Of a stretch of DNA of 64,000 bases, positions 1 to 9,257 are shown piece after piece. Numbering within the stretch: position 1 is the stretch's first letter; every line of letters begins with the position of its first letter. The notes below the pieces were generated by a model that was given only the letters and a program-made list of their open reading frames with translations, had not been told where the DNA came from and ran no database searches. The position numbers and the translations under genes are program-made. Origin of the DNA: Clostridia bacterium (lineage in GTDB: Bacteria; Bacillota; Clostridia; Acetivibrionales; DSM-2933); assembly GCA_026416815.1 (NCBI GenBank), contig JAOAEJ010000051.1, positions 16,813-80,812 on the forward strand. Reading direction: 5' to 3'.

Positions 1-405
1 TTTATTGGTTTCAACATCCTCAGTATCCATCCTGCATGCTTCTTCAACAAGTATATCCTTTATTTCGGAAATGCTTTTTTCTTTGTTGGACAATGCTTTT
101 TTATATATTCTGTCAATAGCCCAAAAAAGGTTGACGGCAGTTGGACGGGTGCTGCGCATTTTATCACAAATTTTCTCCAGTTCATTAAAGAAATCTTCCT
201 TAGAATCAGACTTTATAGATAAGGCACCTATTGCTACTCCATAAGCTGCGGTAACGCCTATAGCTGGTGCACCTCTTACTATCATATTAACTATTGCATC
301 AGCAACCTCTTCATAGGTTGAGCAATCTACATACTCACATTCTGTAGGTAATCTTGTTTGGTCGATTAATTTTAGAACCCCATCTTTATATTCTAATGGT
401 CTCAT
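1..405 (-). CDS. mtnA: S-methyl-5-thioribose-1-phosphate isomerase, N-terminal part (cut by window edge)
   Basis: The reading frame is open from the ATG at 405 to the window edge, giving 135 codons of the N-terminus only. The residues RGAPAIGV followed by AAYGVA, and the later RPTAVNLFWA, are hallmarks of MtnA, the cytosolic isomerase that converts 5-methylthioribose-1-phosphate to methylthioribulose-1-phosphate in methionine salvage. A GAGGAG ribosome site lies just upstream of the start. It follows mtnP by 89 bases on the same strand, so the two probably form one operon that recycles methylthioadenosine. The catalytic C-terminal half is outside the window and cannot be checked. The eIF2B-alpha-like relatives share this fold, but the adjacent MTA phosphorylase favours MtnA. 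Confidence 0.93.
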   Translation of the reverse strand, partial: MRPLEYKDGVLKLIDQTRLPTECEYVDCSTYEEVADAIVNMIVRGAPAIGVTAAYGVAIGALSIKSDSKEDFFNELEKICDKMRSTRPTAVNLFWAIDRIYKKALSNKEKSISEIKDILVEEACRMDTEDVETNK

Positions 406-494
406 GAAATTCTCCTCACTTAATAATTTGTAAAGGGTGGTTGTCCCGTAAAAAGGCAAGGACTATTTGAAGATACACCCTTACATTCTATTTA

Positions 495-1277
495 TTATTT
501 ACAGCAAGTACATTGGTTTTCTGTGACATCGATATTTTTTATTATTTCAAAAATCATCTTTTTGACTTTTTCGTTATTTTCCTGAAACACTTTTAATACT
601 GCGTCATGGGTAACGGGAGGGATATCGTCATTGCCTTCCAAGCCGGCATCATAGTCTGTAATTAATGCAATATTTGCATAGCATATACCTGCTTCTCTTG
701 CAAGATAGCATTCAGGATATTGGGTCATATTTATTACTTCCCAACCCATTTTGCTAAACCAACGGCTTTCTGCAACTGTTGAGAATCGTGGTCCTTGTAT
801 TACTACTACCGTTCCTCGTTCATGGGTTGTTATCCCAAGAGACTCTCCCGTTGCAACTGCTATTTTTCTCAACTCTTCACAGTATGGGTGTGCGGGGCTG
901 ATATGTTGTACATCTTCTCCATCATAAAAGGTATCGTTTCTACCCCAAGTCCTGTCCACAAATTGATCGCAGATTACAAAATCTCCGGGTTTTACATTAG
1001 CCTGAAGACTTCCTGAAGCTGTTGGAGCGATTATCTTTTTTACTCCAAGCTGTTTCATTGCGTGAATATTTGCCTTATAGGGAATCTTATGGGGAGGGAA
1101 TTGGTGGTTTTTACCGTGGCGAGGGAGGAACGCAATCCTTTTACCTTCGTAAGTTGCTAATGCAATTTTATCACTGGGCTTTCCATAAGGGGTATCAATA
1201 TCTATCTCCTCAACGTTTTCAAGAAAAGAATAAAAGCCGGATCCGCCAAACACTCCGATATCTACTTTGTATTCCAT
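495..1277 (-). CDS. mtnP: S-methyl-5'-thioadenosine phosphorylase
   Basis: This 260-residue protein belongs to the purine nucleoside phosphorylase family, MTAP branch. It splits methylthioadenosine with phosphate into adenine and methylthioribose-1-phosphate, the substrate supplied to the next gene, mtnA. Visible motifs are FGGSGFY near the N-terminus, LPRHGKNH, HKIPYKANI, the phosphate-site APTASGSL, and NMTQYPE followed by ITDYDAG, which fits MTAP rather than plain PNP. The start has an AGGAGG ribosome site at 1284-1289. The C-terminus ends in a small cysteine cluster (CTCCK). MTAPs sometimes also accept other nucleosides, so strict specificity is inferred. Confidence 0.93.
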   Translation of the reverse strand: MEYKVDIGVFGGSGFYSFLENVEEIDIDTPYGKPSDKIALATYEGKRIAFLPRHGKNHQFPPHKIPYKANIHAMKQLGVKKIIAPTASGSLQANVKPGDFVICDQFVDRTWGRNDTFYDGEDVQHISPAHPYCEELRKIAVATGESLGITTHERGTVVVIQGPRFSTVAESRWFSKMGWEVINMTQYPECYLAREAGICYANIALITDYDAGLEGNDDIPPVTHDAVLKVFQENNEKVKKMIFEIIKNIDVTENQCTCCK

Positions 1278-1323
1278 ATATAACCTCCTGAATTATTTTA
1301 TAAAGGACTAAGCAATATAGGGA

Positions 1324-1380
1324 TAGTTTATGAAAATGGCATTACAAGTAAACCTTAATAAATATGTATTTCATAAACTA
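1324..1380. repeat. 12-bp inverted repeat upstream of mtnP
   Basis: TAGTTTATGAAA at 1324-1335 is matched exactly by its reverse complement at 1369-1380, leaving a 33-base loop. It lies in the divergent gap between mtnP (minus) and the small gene at 1509 (plus), about 50 bases from the mtnP start. It could be a paired operator or a long stem in the mtnP leader. No known riboswitch consensus, including SAM-type, is visible. Confidence 0.6.
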
Positions 1381-1508
1381 CAGACTAAAGCTATTATTTT
1401 CCTCTATAAATAATTATATATGAAAAAAGTGAAGTTTCAATTAATTTCAAGTAAATATATATATAATTTAAAATTATGTGAAAAATATATTAAAAGGAGT
1501 TGGATATA

Positions 1509-1781
1509 ATGGCTGAGATATTAACAACTGAATTAAAAAGTGATTTGGAAAATATCTATAAGACAATTGGCGATATGCTGAATCTACTTGAAGTGACAAA
1601 CTTTAGTAGTCAAAATAACGAAGTAAACGAAGCGGTGGATTTAATAAAGTTAAAATTACAGGATATTGAAGGTACATTGCAAAAGGATATCTACAACTGT
1701 GACTATCTCATAACAAAATTTAAGACTCTTTACATCACGGATGATGGGGAGGACTTTTATAATGATGGATACTTACATTAA
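1509..1781 (+). CDS. Hypothetical small acidic protein (90 aa)
   Basis: I do not recognise the family. The 90-residue product is acidic, predicted mostly helical with heptad-like leucines (DLENIYKTIGDMLNLLEV), and has no signal peptide or membrane segment. I chose the ATG at 1509 because the ribosome site AAAGGAG at about 1493-1499 sits 9 bases before it; a TTG at 1500 in the same frame abuts that site and is unlikely. The gene has its own hairpin terminator at 1801-1831, so it seems to be a single-gene unit. Its acidic C-terminus (DDGEDFYNDG) is the most distinctive feature. Confidence 0.7.
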   Translation: MAEILTTELKSDLENIYKTIGDMLNLLEVTNFSSQNNEVNEAVDLIKLKLQDIEGTLQKDIYNCDYLITKFKTLYITDDGEDFYNDGYLH

Positions 1782-1800
1782 TATTTGTTGCAATCCTTGT

Positions 1801-1831
1801 AGAGCTTTATACAACACGTTAAAGCTCTTTT
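1801..1831 (+). terminator. Rho-independent terminator after the 90-aa gene
   Basis: A perfect 9-bp stem, AGAGCTTTA with TAAAGCTCT, encloses a 10-base loop and runs into TTTT. It lies 20 bases after the stop codon of the small gene. Confidence 0.8.
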
Positions 1832-1895
1832 CTTGGTTAATGGATGAACATAATTTAATACATTATGGGAACCCTAATTAAAGGAGGTTTAACGG

Positions 1896-2213
1896 ATGAT
1901 CGGAAAAAACGGTGTCTTGAGCATAATTAACAAGAAAATCGACCAGATATCACTCAATATGGAGAAAATGAAACTCGTCGATTATGTATACTATATTGAA
2001 CACCCTAGAAAAATGCTATTTGCTAACTTTATCGGTGGACTAGCACGGGGTTTTGGTATTGCAGTAGGCTTTACTGTACTTGGTGCAATTGGAATATATA
2101 TTTTACAAATGGTGGTAAAGTGGAAACTGCCGCTAATTGGGGAATTTATTAGCGATATAGTTGAGATTGTTCAGAATAATATGCATAGGACAGGAGGTAG
2201 AATAGATGGATAA
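1896..2213 (+). CDS. DUF5665-type small membrane protein
   Basis: The 105-residue protein has an amphipathic N-terminal region, then YIEHPRKMLFANFIGGLARGFG and a hydrophobic segment at about residues 48-72, followed by KWKLPLIGEFI. This layout matches the DUF5665 proteins of Clostridia and Bacilli, whose function is not known. One membrane span is likely. The ribosome site AAAGGAGG lies just before the ATG. Its end overlaps the start of the YteA-like gene by 8 bases, so the two are translationally coupled and probably act in the same sporulation-related unit. The family assignment is from pattern recognition only. Confidence 0.75.
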   Translation: MIGKNGVLSIINKKIDQISLNMEKMKLVDYVYYIEHPRKMLFANFIGGLARGFGIAVGFTVLGAIGIYILQMVVKWKLPLIGEFISDIVEIVQNNMHRTGGRIDG

Positions 2214-2847
2214 TGCAGCTAAGCAGCATTTTAGAAAATTATTGATTCAACGGGGCAAGGAATTATCCGATACCATAGCGTTAATGAAAGAACATGAAGA
2301 GGCTGACCAAGATAAGTACTCACCAAATGAGCTTTCTAACTATGACAATCACCCTGCAGAAATAGGTACGGAACTATTCCAGGTACAACTAAATAATGCA
2401 TTGATGGTTCACGAAGAACACCTTCTAAACGATATTCATGATGCACTAAAGAGGATTGACCATGGAACATTCGGCATATGTGCCTATTGCGGCAAGGATA
2501 TTAAAGAGGAAAGACTAGAAGCTATTCCCTATACGAGGGTATGCATGGAGTGTGAACAGGGAAAGGCTTACGATCCTGAAAAACTTGAGAATAATCGGCC
2601 GGTAGAAGAATTGATATGGGACGCACCCTTTGGAAGAAAATATTTAAATAGAAGAGAAGACGATGAAAATGAAGGATTGGATCAACTAAATGATCTTGTG
2701 AAATACGGTACCTCCGATAGCCCTCAAGATATGGGAGGATATCACGATTATGACGAATATTATACAAATGAAATAGACAATCAGGGGATAGTAGACCATA
2801 TGGATAAGATAACGAACGAAGAATATAAAAGGCAGCTGCCCGATTAA
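2206..2847 (+). CDS. YteA-family TraR/DksA-type zinc-finger protein
   Basis: This 213-residue protein carries the C-X2-C-X17-C-X2-C zinc finger of the DksA/TraR fold (CAYCGKDI followed by CMECEQ, about residues 92-116) after a helical region, HPAEIGTELF included. The long acidic C-terminal extension is typical of Bacillus YteA-like proteins, which are annotated as sporulation-associated. DksA relatives bind the RNA polymerase secondary channel; whether this one does is inference. It overlaps the DUF5665 gene and ends before a bidirectional terminator shared with the convergent transglutaminase operon. Confidence 0.85.
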   Translation: MDNAAKQHFRKLLIQRGKELSDTIALMKEHEEADQDKYSPNELSNYDNHPAEIGTELFQVQLNNALMVHEEHLLNDIHDALKRIDHGTFGICAYCGKDIKEERLEAIPYTRVCMECEQGKAYDPEKLENNRPVEELIWDAPFGRKYLNRREDDENEGLDQLNDLVKYGTSDSPQDMGGYHDYDEYYTNEIDNQGIVDHMDKITNEEYKRQLPD

Positions 2848-2957
2848 ATAATTATATTTAAATGTAAAGCAAAAATTAATATTGGGTAGTTGGTTTAATC
2901 TATACCTAAAAGAGAGTTTTTAAATCAAAAATTATATTTAGTTTAATATTTAATGAA

Positions 2958-2989
2958 AAAGTGCCTATGGGATAATCCACGGGCACTTT
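2958..2989. terminator. Bidirectional terminator between convergent operons
   Basis: AAAGTGCC pairs with GGCACTTT, with an additional TGG/CCA pairing inside the loop, and A and T runs flank both sides. It separates the plus-strand YteA-like gene from the minus-strand transglutaminase operon and can serve both. Confidence 0.75.
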
Positions 2990-3014
2990 AAAATAGAAAA
3001 TTAAATTTCTTATA

Positions 3015-5522
3015 CTATACTTTGCCTAATATATATTTGCGAGCAAAAAACTTAAATCTTCCCAAACGTTGTTTTGTTTCACCAAGTAGATAATCATAAA
3101 ACTCAAAGACGTCATTTTTATTGGAAACGCTAATATCATTCGGGCTAAATCTAGCTGTAACAAAAATTTCCGTTATATCCTTGAATGTAATATTCTTGGA
3201 ATTGATACGCTCAACAATGATAGTATCGGGAAGTCTATCGGCATATTGCAATGGAGTCTCTCCTAGGCCTATTGGCAACCCTTGTAAGTTAAGGAGCTTT
3301 AAATAAAACTTATATAAAAATAATACACCTTCTTTAGGGGGCATTTTTATTATTTTATAGCGCATATAATAATTACATCTTATATGGTTGAACAACATAA
3401 TACACAATAGTATAAATAAAATTACTCCTATAACTATTACAACTGCAAATAATATTTTTTGTTCTATAGGTGTTTTTACATTATTAATATCTCCAGAGTC
3501 TTCATCAGGCATTTTGTAGTCTTTTTTACCGGTAATACCCATTCTTTTCATAAATTCCTGGTAGGATGGATTGTTCTGAAAAGCCTGACTGTATACGCCC
3601 GAAATCTCCTGATTGCTATAGAAGTTTGCCGAGAAGGGAGCGGTTGGCTCGAAGGGGACCCAGCCAAAGCCTTCAAAATATACCTCAACCCAGGCATGAG
3701 CCTGTTTATTTGTAACTTCATATACCATATCAAAATCAGGGTCACTGGGCAAGGAGTAGCCTTCAACGTATCTGGCAGGAATTCCTAAACTTCTTACAAG
3801 AACAGTCATTGCAGAAGCATAGTAAGTACAGTACCCCTTCTTCGAGTTAAACAGGAAGTAATCTACAAAGTCTTGTCCCTTGGGCGCTGGTCCGGGACTC
3901 AGTGTGTAAACATAATTTTTTGAAAGGTATTCTTCTATAGATTTAACTTTGTCATAGTCGTTAGTTTTAGAGGTAGTAATCGACTGTGCAAGATTTTTAA
4001 TTCTTACAGGCAGCTTTTGGGGAAGCTGAAGATATTTTTCATACATTTCCTTTGAATGTACAGCAAGGGTCCTTAAGTCATCATACTTTAATCCACGAAT
4101 TATTTTGGTGCTGGTTATAGCGGAATTACCATTTCGGAATCTTGATAAGTCTTCAACTACTGTAAGAATATCAACTTCATTGTTATAAACAATGGCAGTT
4201 TCATTCCTAGGGACGGATTTAAGCAGGAAATCTATATATAGTCCTCTCTTACTCCTTCTAAGCATATTCTTTAAATTATCATCATTATTTTTCATACTAT
4301 ATATATAAGGTGAATACTTAAAACCTTTTTTCTGAGATACATTAGAGGACAGTATATTATTATCGTCGGAAAACACCTTAACCGAGGTGTTTAAAAAGAA
4401 ATCAAGAGTCTCTGTTTTCAAAGGCAAAAACAAGGATTTGGTTTTCATATTTTCAAAGGTTATATTAATATTGTAAGGGCGATAATACTTTTTAAGGTAG
4501 TCCTCCGCATCGGTAAGAAGTAAAGCACCCTTTTTAAGTTCAAAAATGTCCATATCATTACCTAAATCTATATTACCCTTAGAACTGGTAAGTGCATTTA
4601 AGGTTTTGTCAGTACTAGCCCATGAGTTGCCGGTATAAAAGTCCCTTGAAGAGCCCTTAAGATAAATATCCGACTTAGGTGACTTAACTTTTAGTACCAG
4701 AGTATTGTCTGCTTGAACATTACCTCCAAGTGAATTATCATCGCCGAAGCCCGTAGAGGCTACAGAAAAATATTCAAACGAGGAGGGGGATGAACCGGAG
4801 TTAAATAAATGCTTTACAACAGCATTTACTCTTTTGTCAAGCCAGCTCCAGTGAAGTGATCTGGTGCTAGTAGGTATCAGCGCTGATATAATAAGTATAA
4901 AAGCACAAATTGGTACAATAAATATGGTAAAAGAAGACTCATCAACATAGTCATTAGATTCGGCGGAAGATTTTTTTGCAAAAATATGTTTTAAATAATA
5001 GACTAAAACTAATAGAATGAATATGTACAGTGAAGTATAACTTACAAAATACTTGTAAATCCATTGGATGCCAAATAAGCTAACTCCGCTGATAAGTACT
5101 ACAAAAAAGTTAAATCTTTTAACTGTAAAGATAAAAGCGAATAGAGTTATTAACACGCATAATAAAACTGTGATATAAGTCTGATAAGCTATATTATTAT
5201 GTGCATTACCTGCTATGTAACTGTTAGTCCAATCAATAAGTGAGTAAATGTTACTCGTAAAGTCAGAAAATAAGCCGTTAACAGCCAAATTTATCGAAAA
5301 CAGTGCAATCCCTGTAACAAAAACAATTCCCGATATTTTCAGTGAAAGTTTATTAATGAAAGCAATAGAGTAAACAAGAAGGCACAAACTTACAATCCCC
5401 AAAATAAATAAAGGGTTGTACTTAAAGTGAAGCGACGTAGTAAGCGCATATATATAAGAAAAGCTTAATAATGCTGAAAGTATTGTATTTATACCTTTAC
5501 TGGCAAAATTATATGTTTGCAT
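3015..5522 (-). CDS. Membrane transglutaminase-like protein (TgpA/DUF4129 architecture)
   Basis: The 835-residue protein starts with several membrane spans (about residues 10-215), continues with a large extracytoplasmic region, a transglutaminase-like domain, another span near residues 690-715 and a cytoplasmic DUF4129-like tail. The core shows KKGYCTYYASAM with Cys565 and QAHAWVEVYF with His609, 44 residues apart. The third triad position, 16 residues after the His, is Glu625 (FEPTAP) where many relatives have Asp; this variant is common in clostridial members as I recall them. It is the last gene of a MoxR-DUF58-transglutaminase operon, a widespread set whose role in Firmicutes is unclear. 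The ATG has an AGGAGG site immediately upstream. Confidence 0.9.
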   Translation of the reverse strand: MQTYNFASKGINTILSALLSFSYIYALTTSLHFKYNPLFILGIVSLCLLVYSIAFINKLSLKISGIVFVTGIALFSINLAVNGLFSDFTSNIYSLIDWTNSYIAGNAHNNIAYQTYITVLLCVLITLFAFIFTVKRFNFFVVLISGVSLFGIQWIYKYFVSYTSLYIFILLVLVYYLKHIFAKKSSAESNDYVDESSFTIFIVPICAFILIISALIPTSTRSLHWSWLDKRVNAVVKHLFNSGSSPSSFEYFSVASTGFGDDNSLGGNVQADNTLVLKVKSPKSDIYLKGSSRDFYTGNSWASTDKTLNALTSSKGNIDLGNDMDIFELKKGALLLTDAEDYLKKYYRPYNINITFENMKTKSLFLPLKTETLDFFLNTSVKVFSDDNNILSSNVSQKKGFKYSPYIYSMKNNDDNLKNMLRRSKRGLYIDFLLKSVPRNETAIVYNNEVDILTVVEDLSRFRNGNSAITSTKIIRGLKYDDLRTLAVHSKEMYEKYLQLPQKLPVRIKNLAQSITTSKTNDYDKVKSIEEYLSKNYVYTLSPGPAPKGQDFVDYFLFNSKKGYCTYYASAMTVLVRSLGIPARYVEGYSLPSDPDFDMVYEVTNKQAHAWVEVYFEGFGWVPFEPTAPFSANFYSNQEISGVYSQAFQNNPSYQEFMKRMGITGKKDYKMPDEDSGDINNVKTPIEQKILFAVVIVIGVILFILLCIMLFNHIRCNYYMRYKIIKMPPKEGVLFLYKFYLKLLNLQGLPIGLGETPLQYADRLPDTIIVERINSKNITFKDITEIFVTARFSPNDISVSNKNDVFEFYDYLLGETKQRLGRFKFFARKYILGKV

Positions 5523-5534
5523 AAATCCTCCTAA

Positions 5535-6734
5535 CTAACGCTCCAGCACAGATTTTATATCATCATCAATATCCATTTTATAGATATCAATACCAACTTC
5601 GGGCAAATTTGACAATATATTAAATACATCATTACTTTTACCATTCATATGCTCACTAGGATACACATAAACGAGGCTGACCTCGTTCCCTGACATTTTT
5701 GTCTTATAAATCTGATCATATAAGTCGTAATCAATATTTGATGATAAAATAACAAAGTTAGTTTTCAGTATATTGCTATCAAGATAGATATTAAGTATAT
5801 CGTTTAAATTTGCATTACCGTTAAAGCTGACTTTTGCCAAGACTTTATATATTTCATCGAAGTCTGAAGGATTTCTTAACGAAATACTGTTAAAACTTTC
5901 AGAATAGAAAACAATGTTTACAGGAATCCAGTTCGAAAGGCAGTAATGTATTATAGCTATAGCCGATTCTATTAATTTGTCCTCTATCACTGCATTAACA
6001 TCAATAGGGTAGTTGTTTTTCTTAAGGTCGATTACTACGGTAGCACTGGTTTCAGAGGTACTCTGGAAGTTTTTGACCATCATTTCACCGGCTTTTGCAG
6101 TAAGCTTCCAGTGGATTTTTTTAAAGCTATCGCCATAACTATACTTTCTTATGTCAGAGATAGTGGTCATGTCTTCAAATTTATTATCAAGTATTGAGTG
6201 TGTTTCTGAAAAATAGTTTGTGCGTAATTTAAATCTGTCGATATATATGAGCTTTGGATATACAGTAATATATTTAGGCTCGCTTATACTATAAGTAAAT
6301 CTGAAAATGCCCAGAAAATCATCTATCTCGACTTTTTCTATACCGATAGCATAGTGACCTCTATATTTACATTCCAACTCAAAAGCAAATGTCTTTTTGC
6401 TGTTAGGAAGCAGCGAGAGGCTTTTTGTCTGAAACTGTTTAGAGAATATAGTTCCTGAGCCGCAGAAGGTTACTTTGACGTAAGGATAAAGAAGAAAATC
6501 TTCGTTATTAATACTAAACAAGAAGTTAATTCTATCACCTTTTGTTATAATGGTTTTATCAACTTCCTGTATATATTTAAATCTTTCGTATACTATAAAA
6601 GTATATAAAAAAGACACTGAAAAAACAGTCAAAGTAGTATAAAGAAACATATACGGTATTTTACCGCCGTAGAAATATAAATATATGAGTGAAGATACAA
6701 GTAGGGCTGTAAATAAAATTCTATTTCTTTTCAT
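5535..6734 (-). CDS. DUF58 domain protein
   Basis: The 399-residue protein has two N-terminal membrane spans (about residues 7-45), a beta-rich middle, and the DUF58 core motif DIRKYSYGDSFKKIHWKLTA, followed by a vWA-like fold (VVIDLKKNNYPI). DUF58 proteins are normally partners of MoxR ATPases. I chose the ATG at 6734; an earlier in-frame start at 6755 lies deeper inside moxR. With this start the gene overlaps moxR by 14 bases, indicating translational coupling. The stop lies 12 bases before the transglutaminase start. Function beyond this operon association is not established. Confidence 0.88.
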   Translation of the reverse strand: MKRNRILFTALLVSSLIYLYFYGGKIPYMFLYTTLTVFSVSFLYTFIVYERFKYIQEVDKTIITKGDRINFLFSINNEDFLLYPYVKVTFCGSGTIFSKQFQTKSLSLLPNSKKTFAFELECKYRGHYAIGIEKVEIDDFLGIFRFTYSISEPKYITVYPKLIYIDRFKLRTNYFSETHSILDNKFEDMTTISDIRKYSYGDSFKKIHWKLTAKAGEMMVKNFQSTSETSATVVIDLKKNNYPIDVNAVIEDKLIESAIAIIHYCLSNWIPVNIVFYSESFNSISLRNPSDFDEIYKVLAKVSFNGNANLNDILNIYLDSNILKTNFVILSSNIDYDLYDQIYKTKMSGNEVSLVYVYPSEHMNGKSNDVFNILSNLPEVGIDIYKMDIDDDIKSVLER

Positions 6735-7677
6735 AGTAATCCACCACAGGTACATTTATTTTGCTGATTATAGAGCTAAGAATATCATTAGAAGTTATTT
6801 TTTTCAACTTAGCTTCCTGTTTCAAAACAAGCCTATGGGACAATACTGGGATAGCGAGCTTTATTATATCGTCGGGCAAAACAAAACTCCTGCTATTATA
6901 AAATGCCCATGCCTGTGCCGCCCTGAAGAGTGCTAACGAACCTCTAGGGCTTGACCCCAGTGCAACATCAGGGTGTTTACGCGTCTGGCTTACTATATCA
7001 ACTATATAATCATTTAAGCTCTTATCAACGTATACTTTTTTTACTTCTTCTTGTATTGAAAGTATTTCATTACTGTTTACTATAGGCTCAAGGGTTTTGA
7101 GCGGGCTGTTAAGTTGAAATTTCGAAAGTATCAGACTTTCCTCACCGGGAGATGGGTATCCAATCGAAATTTTCATGAAAAACCTATCCAATTGAGCTTC
7201 GGGCAGAGGATAAGTACCAAGATATTCTACAGGATTTTGAGTTGCCATGACCATAAAAGGCTGTGGCACTTTATATGTAATTCCGTCTACAGTTACCTGA
7301 TTCTCTTCCATAACCTCAAGTAAACTGGCCTGGGTCTTAGGGGAGGTTCTATTGATTTCATCGGCAAGTATTATATGACTCATTATTGAACCGGGTCGAT
7401 ATTCGAATTCACCGGACTTCTGGTTGTATATAGAGAAACCGGTTATATCCGATGGGAGAATATCCGGGGTAAACTGGATCCGTTTAAATGATGCATTAAT
7501 GGATTTTGCAACTGACGATACGAGGCTGGTTTTACCAACTCCCGGAACATCCTCTATTAATACATGTCCATTGCACACAAGTGAGACTATGGCTAGTTCT
7601 ATTACGTGTTTCTTACCCACAATTACATTCTCAACATTTTCAACGATTTGTCTTAAAACTCTTACTGAATCACTCAT
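6721..7677 (-). CDS. MoxR-family AAA+ ATPase
   Basis: The 318-residue protein shows Walker A (EDVPGVGKTS, around residue 46), Walker B (HIILADEINR), sensor motif MATQNPVEYLGTYPLPEAQ with the arginine pair in LDRFF, and a C-terminal lid domain. MoxR ATPases act as chaperone-like modules for vWA or DUF58 partners, which fits the next gene. The ATG at 7677 is preferred over a GTG at 7686 because the AAAGGGTGG ribosome site lies immediately upstream of the ATG and overlaps the GTG. It is the first gene of the three-gene operon. Confidence 0.93.
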   Translation of the reverse strand: MSDSVRVLRQIVENVENVIVGKKHVIELAIVSLVCNGHVLIEDVPGVGKTSLVSSVAKSINASFKRIQFTPDILPSDITGFSIYNQKSGEFEYRPGSIMSHIILADEINRTSPKTQASLLEVMEENQVTVDGITYKVPQPFMVMATQNPVEYLGTYPLPEAQLDRFFMKISIGYPSPGEESLILSKFQLNSPLKTLEPIVNSNEILSIQEEVKKVYVDKSLNDYIVDIVSQTRKHPDVALGSSPRGSLALFRAAQAWAFYNSRSFVLPDDIIKLAIPVLSHRLVLKQEAKLKKITSNDILSSIISKINVPVVDYYEKK

Positions 7678-7961
7678 TAGCGCCACCCTTTACTTAAATT
7701 ATTTTTCTGAAAGTCAACTCAATATGGATAAATAAATGCTGTTTATAACTTTAATATTAAATGAATAGCAAATATAGTTTTTAGCTGCTTATTAAGACTG
7801 CTTAAAAATATGTGGCATAGCATAACCGGATTTCCAAAGTTATCTATTAAATATATTATACCAGTTAAATATTGATTATAAAGTAGACAAATTTCATGTA
7901 AGAGGTGGATTATTTTCAGAAAAAAACCTCTTCGCTTTTATAGTCGAAGAGGTAAAATATT
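7678..7961. other. Gap between moxR operon start and ldh end
   Basis: This 284-base AT-rich stretch contains the upstream region of the moxR operon and, at its left-hand end in minus-strand terms, the ldh terminator (7920-7952). I see no gene in it. A promoter for moxR must lie here, but no convincing -35/-10 pair stood out. Confidence 0.6.
7920..7952 (-). terminator. ldh terminator
   Basis: Read on the minus strand, CCTCTTCG and CGAAGAGG form a perfect 8-bp stem with a 10-base loop followed by seven Ts. It lies directly after the ldh stop codon. Confidence 0.92.
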
Positions 7962-8912
7962 TTATAGTTTAATGTTATTAATTACTTCTTTTAATGAATT
8001 TCCCGATTTAAGCAAAAGCTCTTTTTCTGAGTCACTTATGGGTACATCAAGTATTTTACCTATACCGCTTTTATTTACCACTGTTGGAACGCTAAGGCAT
8101 ACATCATCTAAACCATATTGACCTTCTAGTAAGCTTGAGACAGTAAGTATAGAATTTTCATCCCTTACTATAGCCTCTACAATTCGCCTTACAGCCAGAG
8201 CAACAGCGTAATAGGTGGCACCTTTTCTTTCGATAATTTTATAAGCCGCATTCTTAACATCCTGGTAAATTTCATGTTTAGAAAAATTACCTTCGCAGCG
8301 GCTGCAATCCTTGCAATAATCATCCATAGGAATACCGGCTATATTTGTAATACTCCATGTAGGAACTTCGGTATCCCCATGTTCGCCTATAATGTATGCA
8401 TGTACGTTTCTTGGGTCAACACCAACGTGATCGCCTAGCAAATACCTAAAGCGGGCGGAGTCTAGCACGGTTCCTGAGCCAATAACCTTATTCTTGGGAA
8501 AGCCGGATAGTTTATAAGTGACGTAAGTCAATATATCAACCGGGTTTGTAACTACAAGGAGTATACAGTCTGTGTTATATTTTACTATCTCGCTGATAAT
8601 GCTTTTAAATATAGCTGTGTTTTTGTTGGCAAGGTCAATTCTGGTTTCACCGGGTTTCTGATTCGCTCCGGCAGTAATTATGACTATATCGGAACCTGCA
8701 CAGTCACTATAGTTTCCGGTATAAATCTTTACAGGTCTGACAAAAGGCATACCATGATTTAAGTCCATAACCTCGCCATCTGTTTTATCAACATTTACAT
8801 CTATCAGAACGAGCTCGGAAATCAATCCGCTTAACATTAATGTATATGCAGTTGTAGCACCGACAAATCCGGCACCGACAACCGTTACTTTTTTTATCGT
8901 ATTCCCAGCCAT
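7962..8912 (-). CDS. ldh: L-lactate dehydrogenase
   Basis: The 316-residue cytosolic enzyme reduces pyruvate to L-lactate with NADH, regenerating NAD during fermentation. It has the Rossmann motif [10 protein letters not shown], the acidic NADH-selecting region LVLIDV, the substrate loop [20 protein letters not shown], and the catalytic IIGEHGDTE with His178. The loop sequence with Gln-Lys-Pro before GETR favours lactate over malate dehydrogenase. I used the ATG at 8912 because an AAGGAGG site precedes it; a longer frame reaches 8960 without one. It is a single-gene unit with its own terminator. Confidence 0.95.
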   Translation of the reverse strand: MAGNTIKKVTVVGAGFVGATTAYTLMLSGLISELVLIDVNVDKTDGEVMDLNHGMPFVRPVKIYTGNYSDCAGSDIVIITAGANQKPGETRIDLANKNTAIFKSIISEIVKYNTDCILLVVTNPVDILTYVTYKLSGFPKNKVIGSGTVLDSARFRYLLGDHVGVDPRNVHAYIIGEHGDTEVPTWSITNIAGIPMDDYCKDCSRCEGNFSKHEIYQDVKNAAYKIIERKGATYYAVALAVRRIVEAIVRDENSILTVSSLLEGQYGLDDVCLSVPTVVNKSGIGKILDVPISDSEKELLLKSGNSLKEVINNIKL

Positions 8913-9257
8913 ATGTATTCCTCCTTTGATTTTTGTTACATTCAATAAATCTGCCAACATTTAAGAAATCAATACCAATTTACATATTATATAATACCTC
9001 AAATAATAATAAATAAACAATATTTTAACAAAGTAAGTTTAAATAGTATGAAGGTATTACCTATATAGTTAGAATGTTATGTACGAATTTAAAGTTTTAT
9101 TGATAATTCTCTTGTCAAACTGTTATAATATTAGAAAATCTTTATATATAAAGAAAATTAACTTTTTTGCCGGGGGATTAAATTAGTTTAGCTTATCACA
9201 AACCTATATTTAATGGCCGCCGGTAAAGTTATGCAATTTTTAGTTAGGAGAAAGTAT
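8913..9257. other. Divergent intergenic region between ldh and cinA
   Basis: The 345-base AT-rich region must hold the ldh promoter on the minus strand and the cinA promoter on the plus strand. A cinA promoter candidate is listed separately. I searched by eye for a palindromic Rex operator and found only a half-site-like TTAACAA at about 9025-9031. There is no gene I can support here. Confidence 0.55.
9100..9129 (+). promoter_or_regulatory. Candidate sigma-A promoter for cinA
   Basis: TTGATA at 9100-9105 and a perfect TATAAT at 9124-9129 are separated by 18 bases and point toward cinA, about 130 bases before its start. Confidence 0.6.

Noticed and set aside
1278..1508. SAM riboswitch upstream of mtnP
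   Set aside because: No SAM-I or SAM-II type conserved core could be seen on the minus strand.
9015..9035. Rex operator upstream of ldh
   Set aside because: Only one half resembles TTAACAA; the expected inverted partner is missing.
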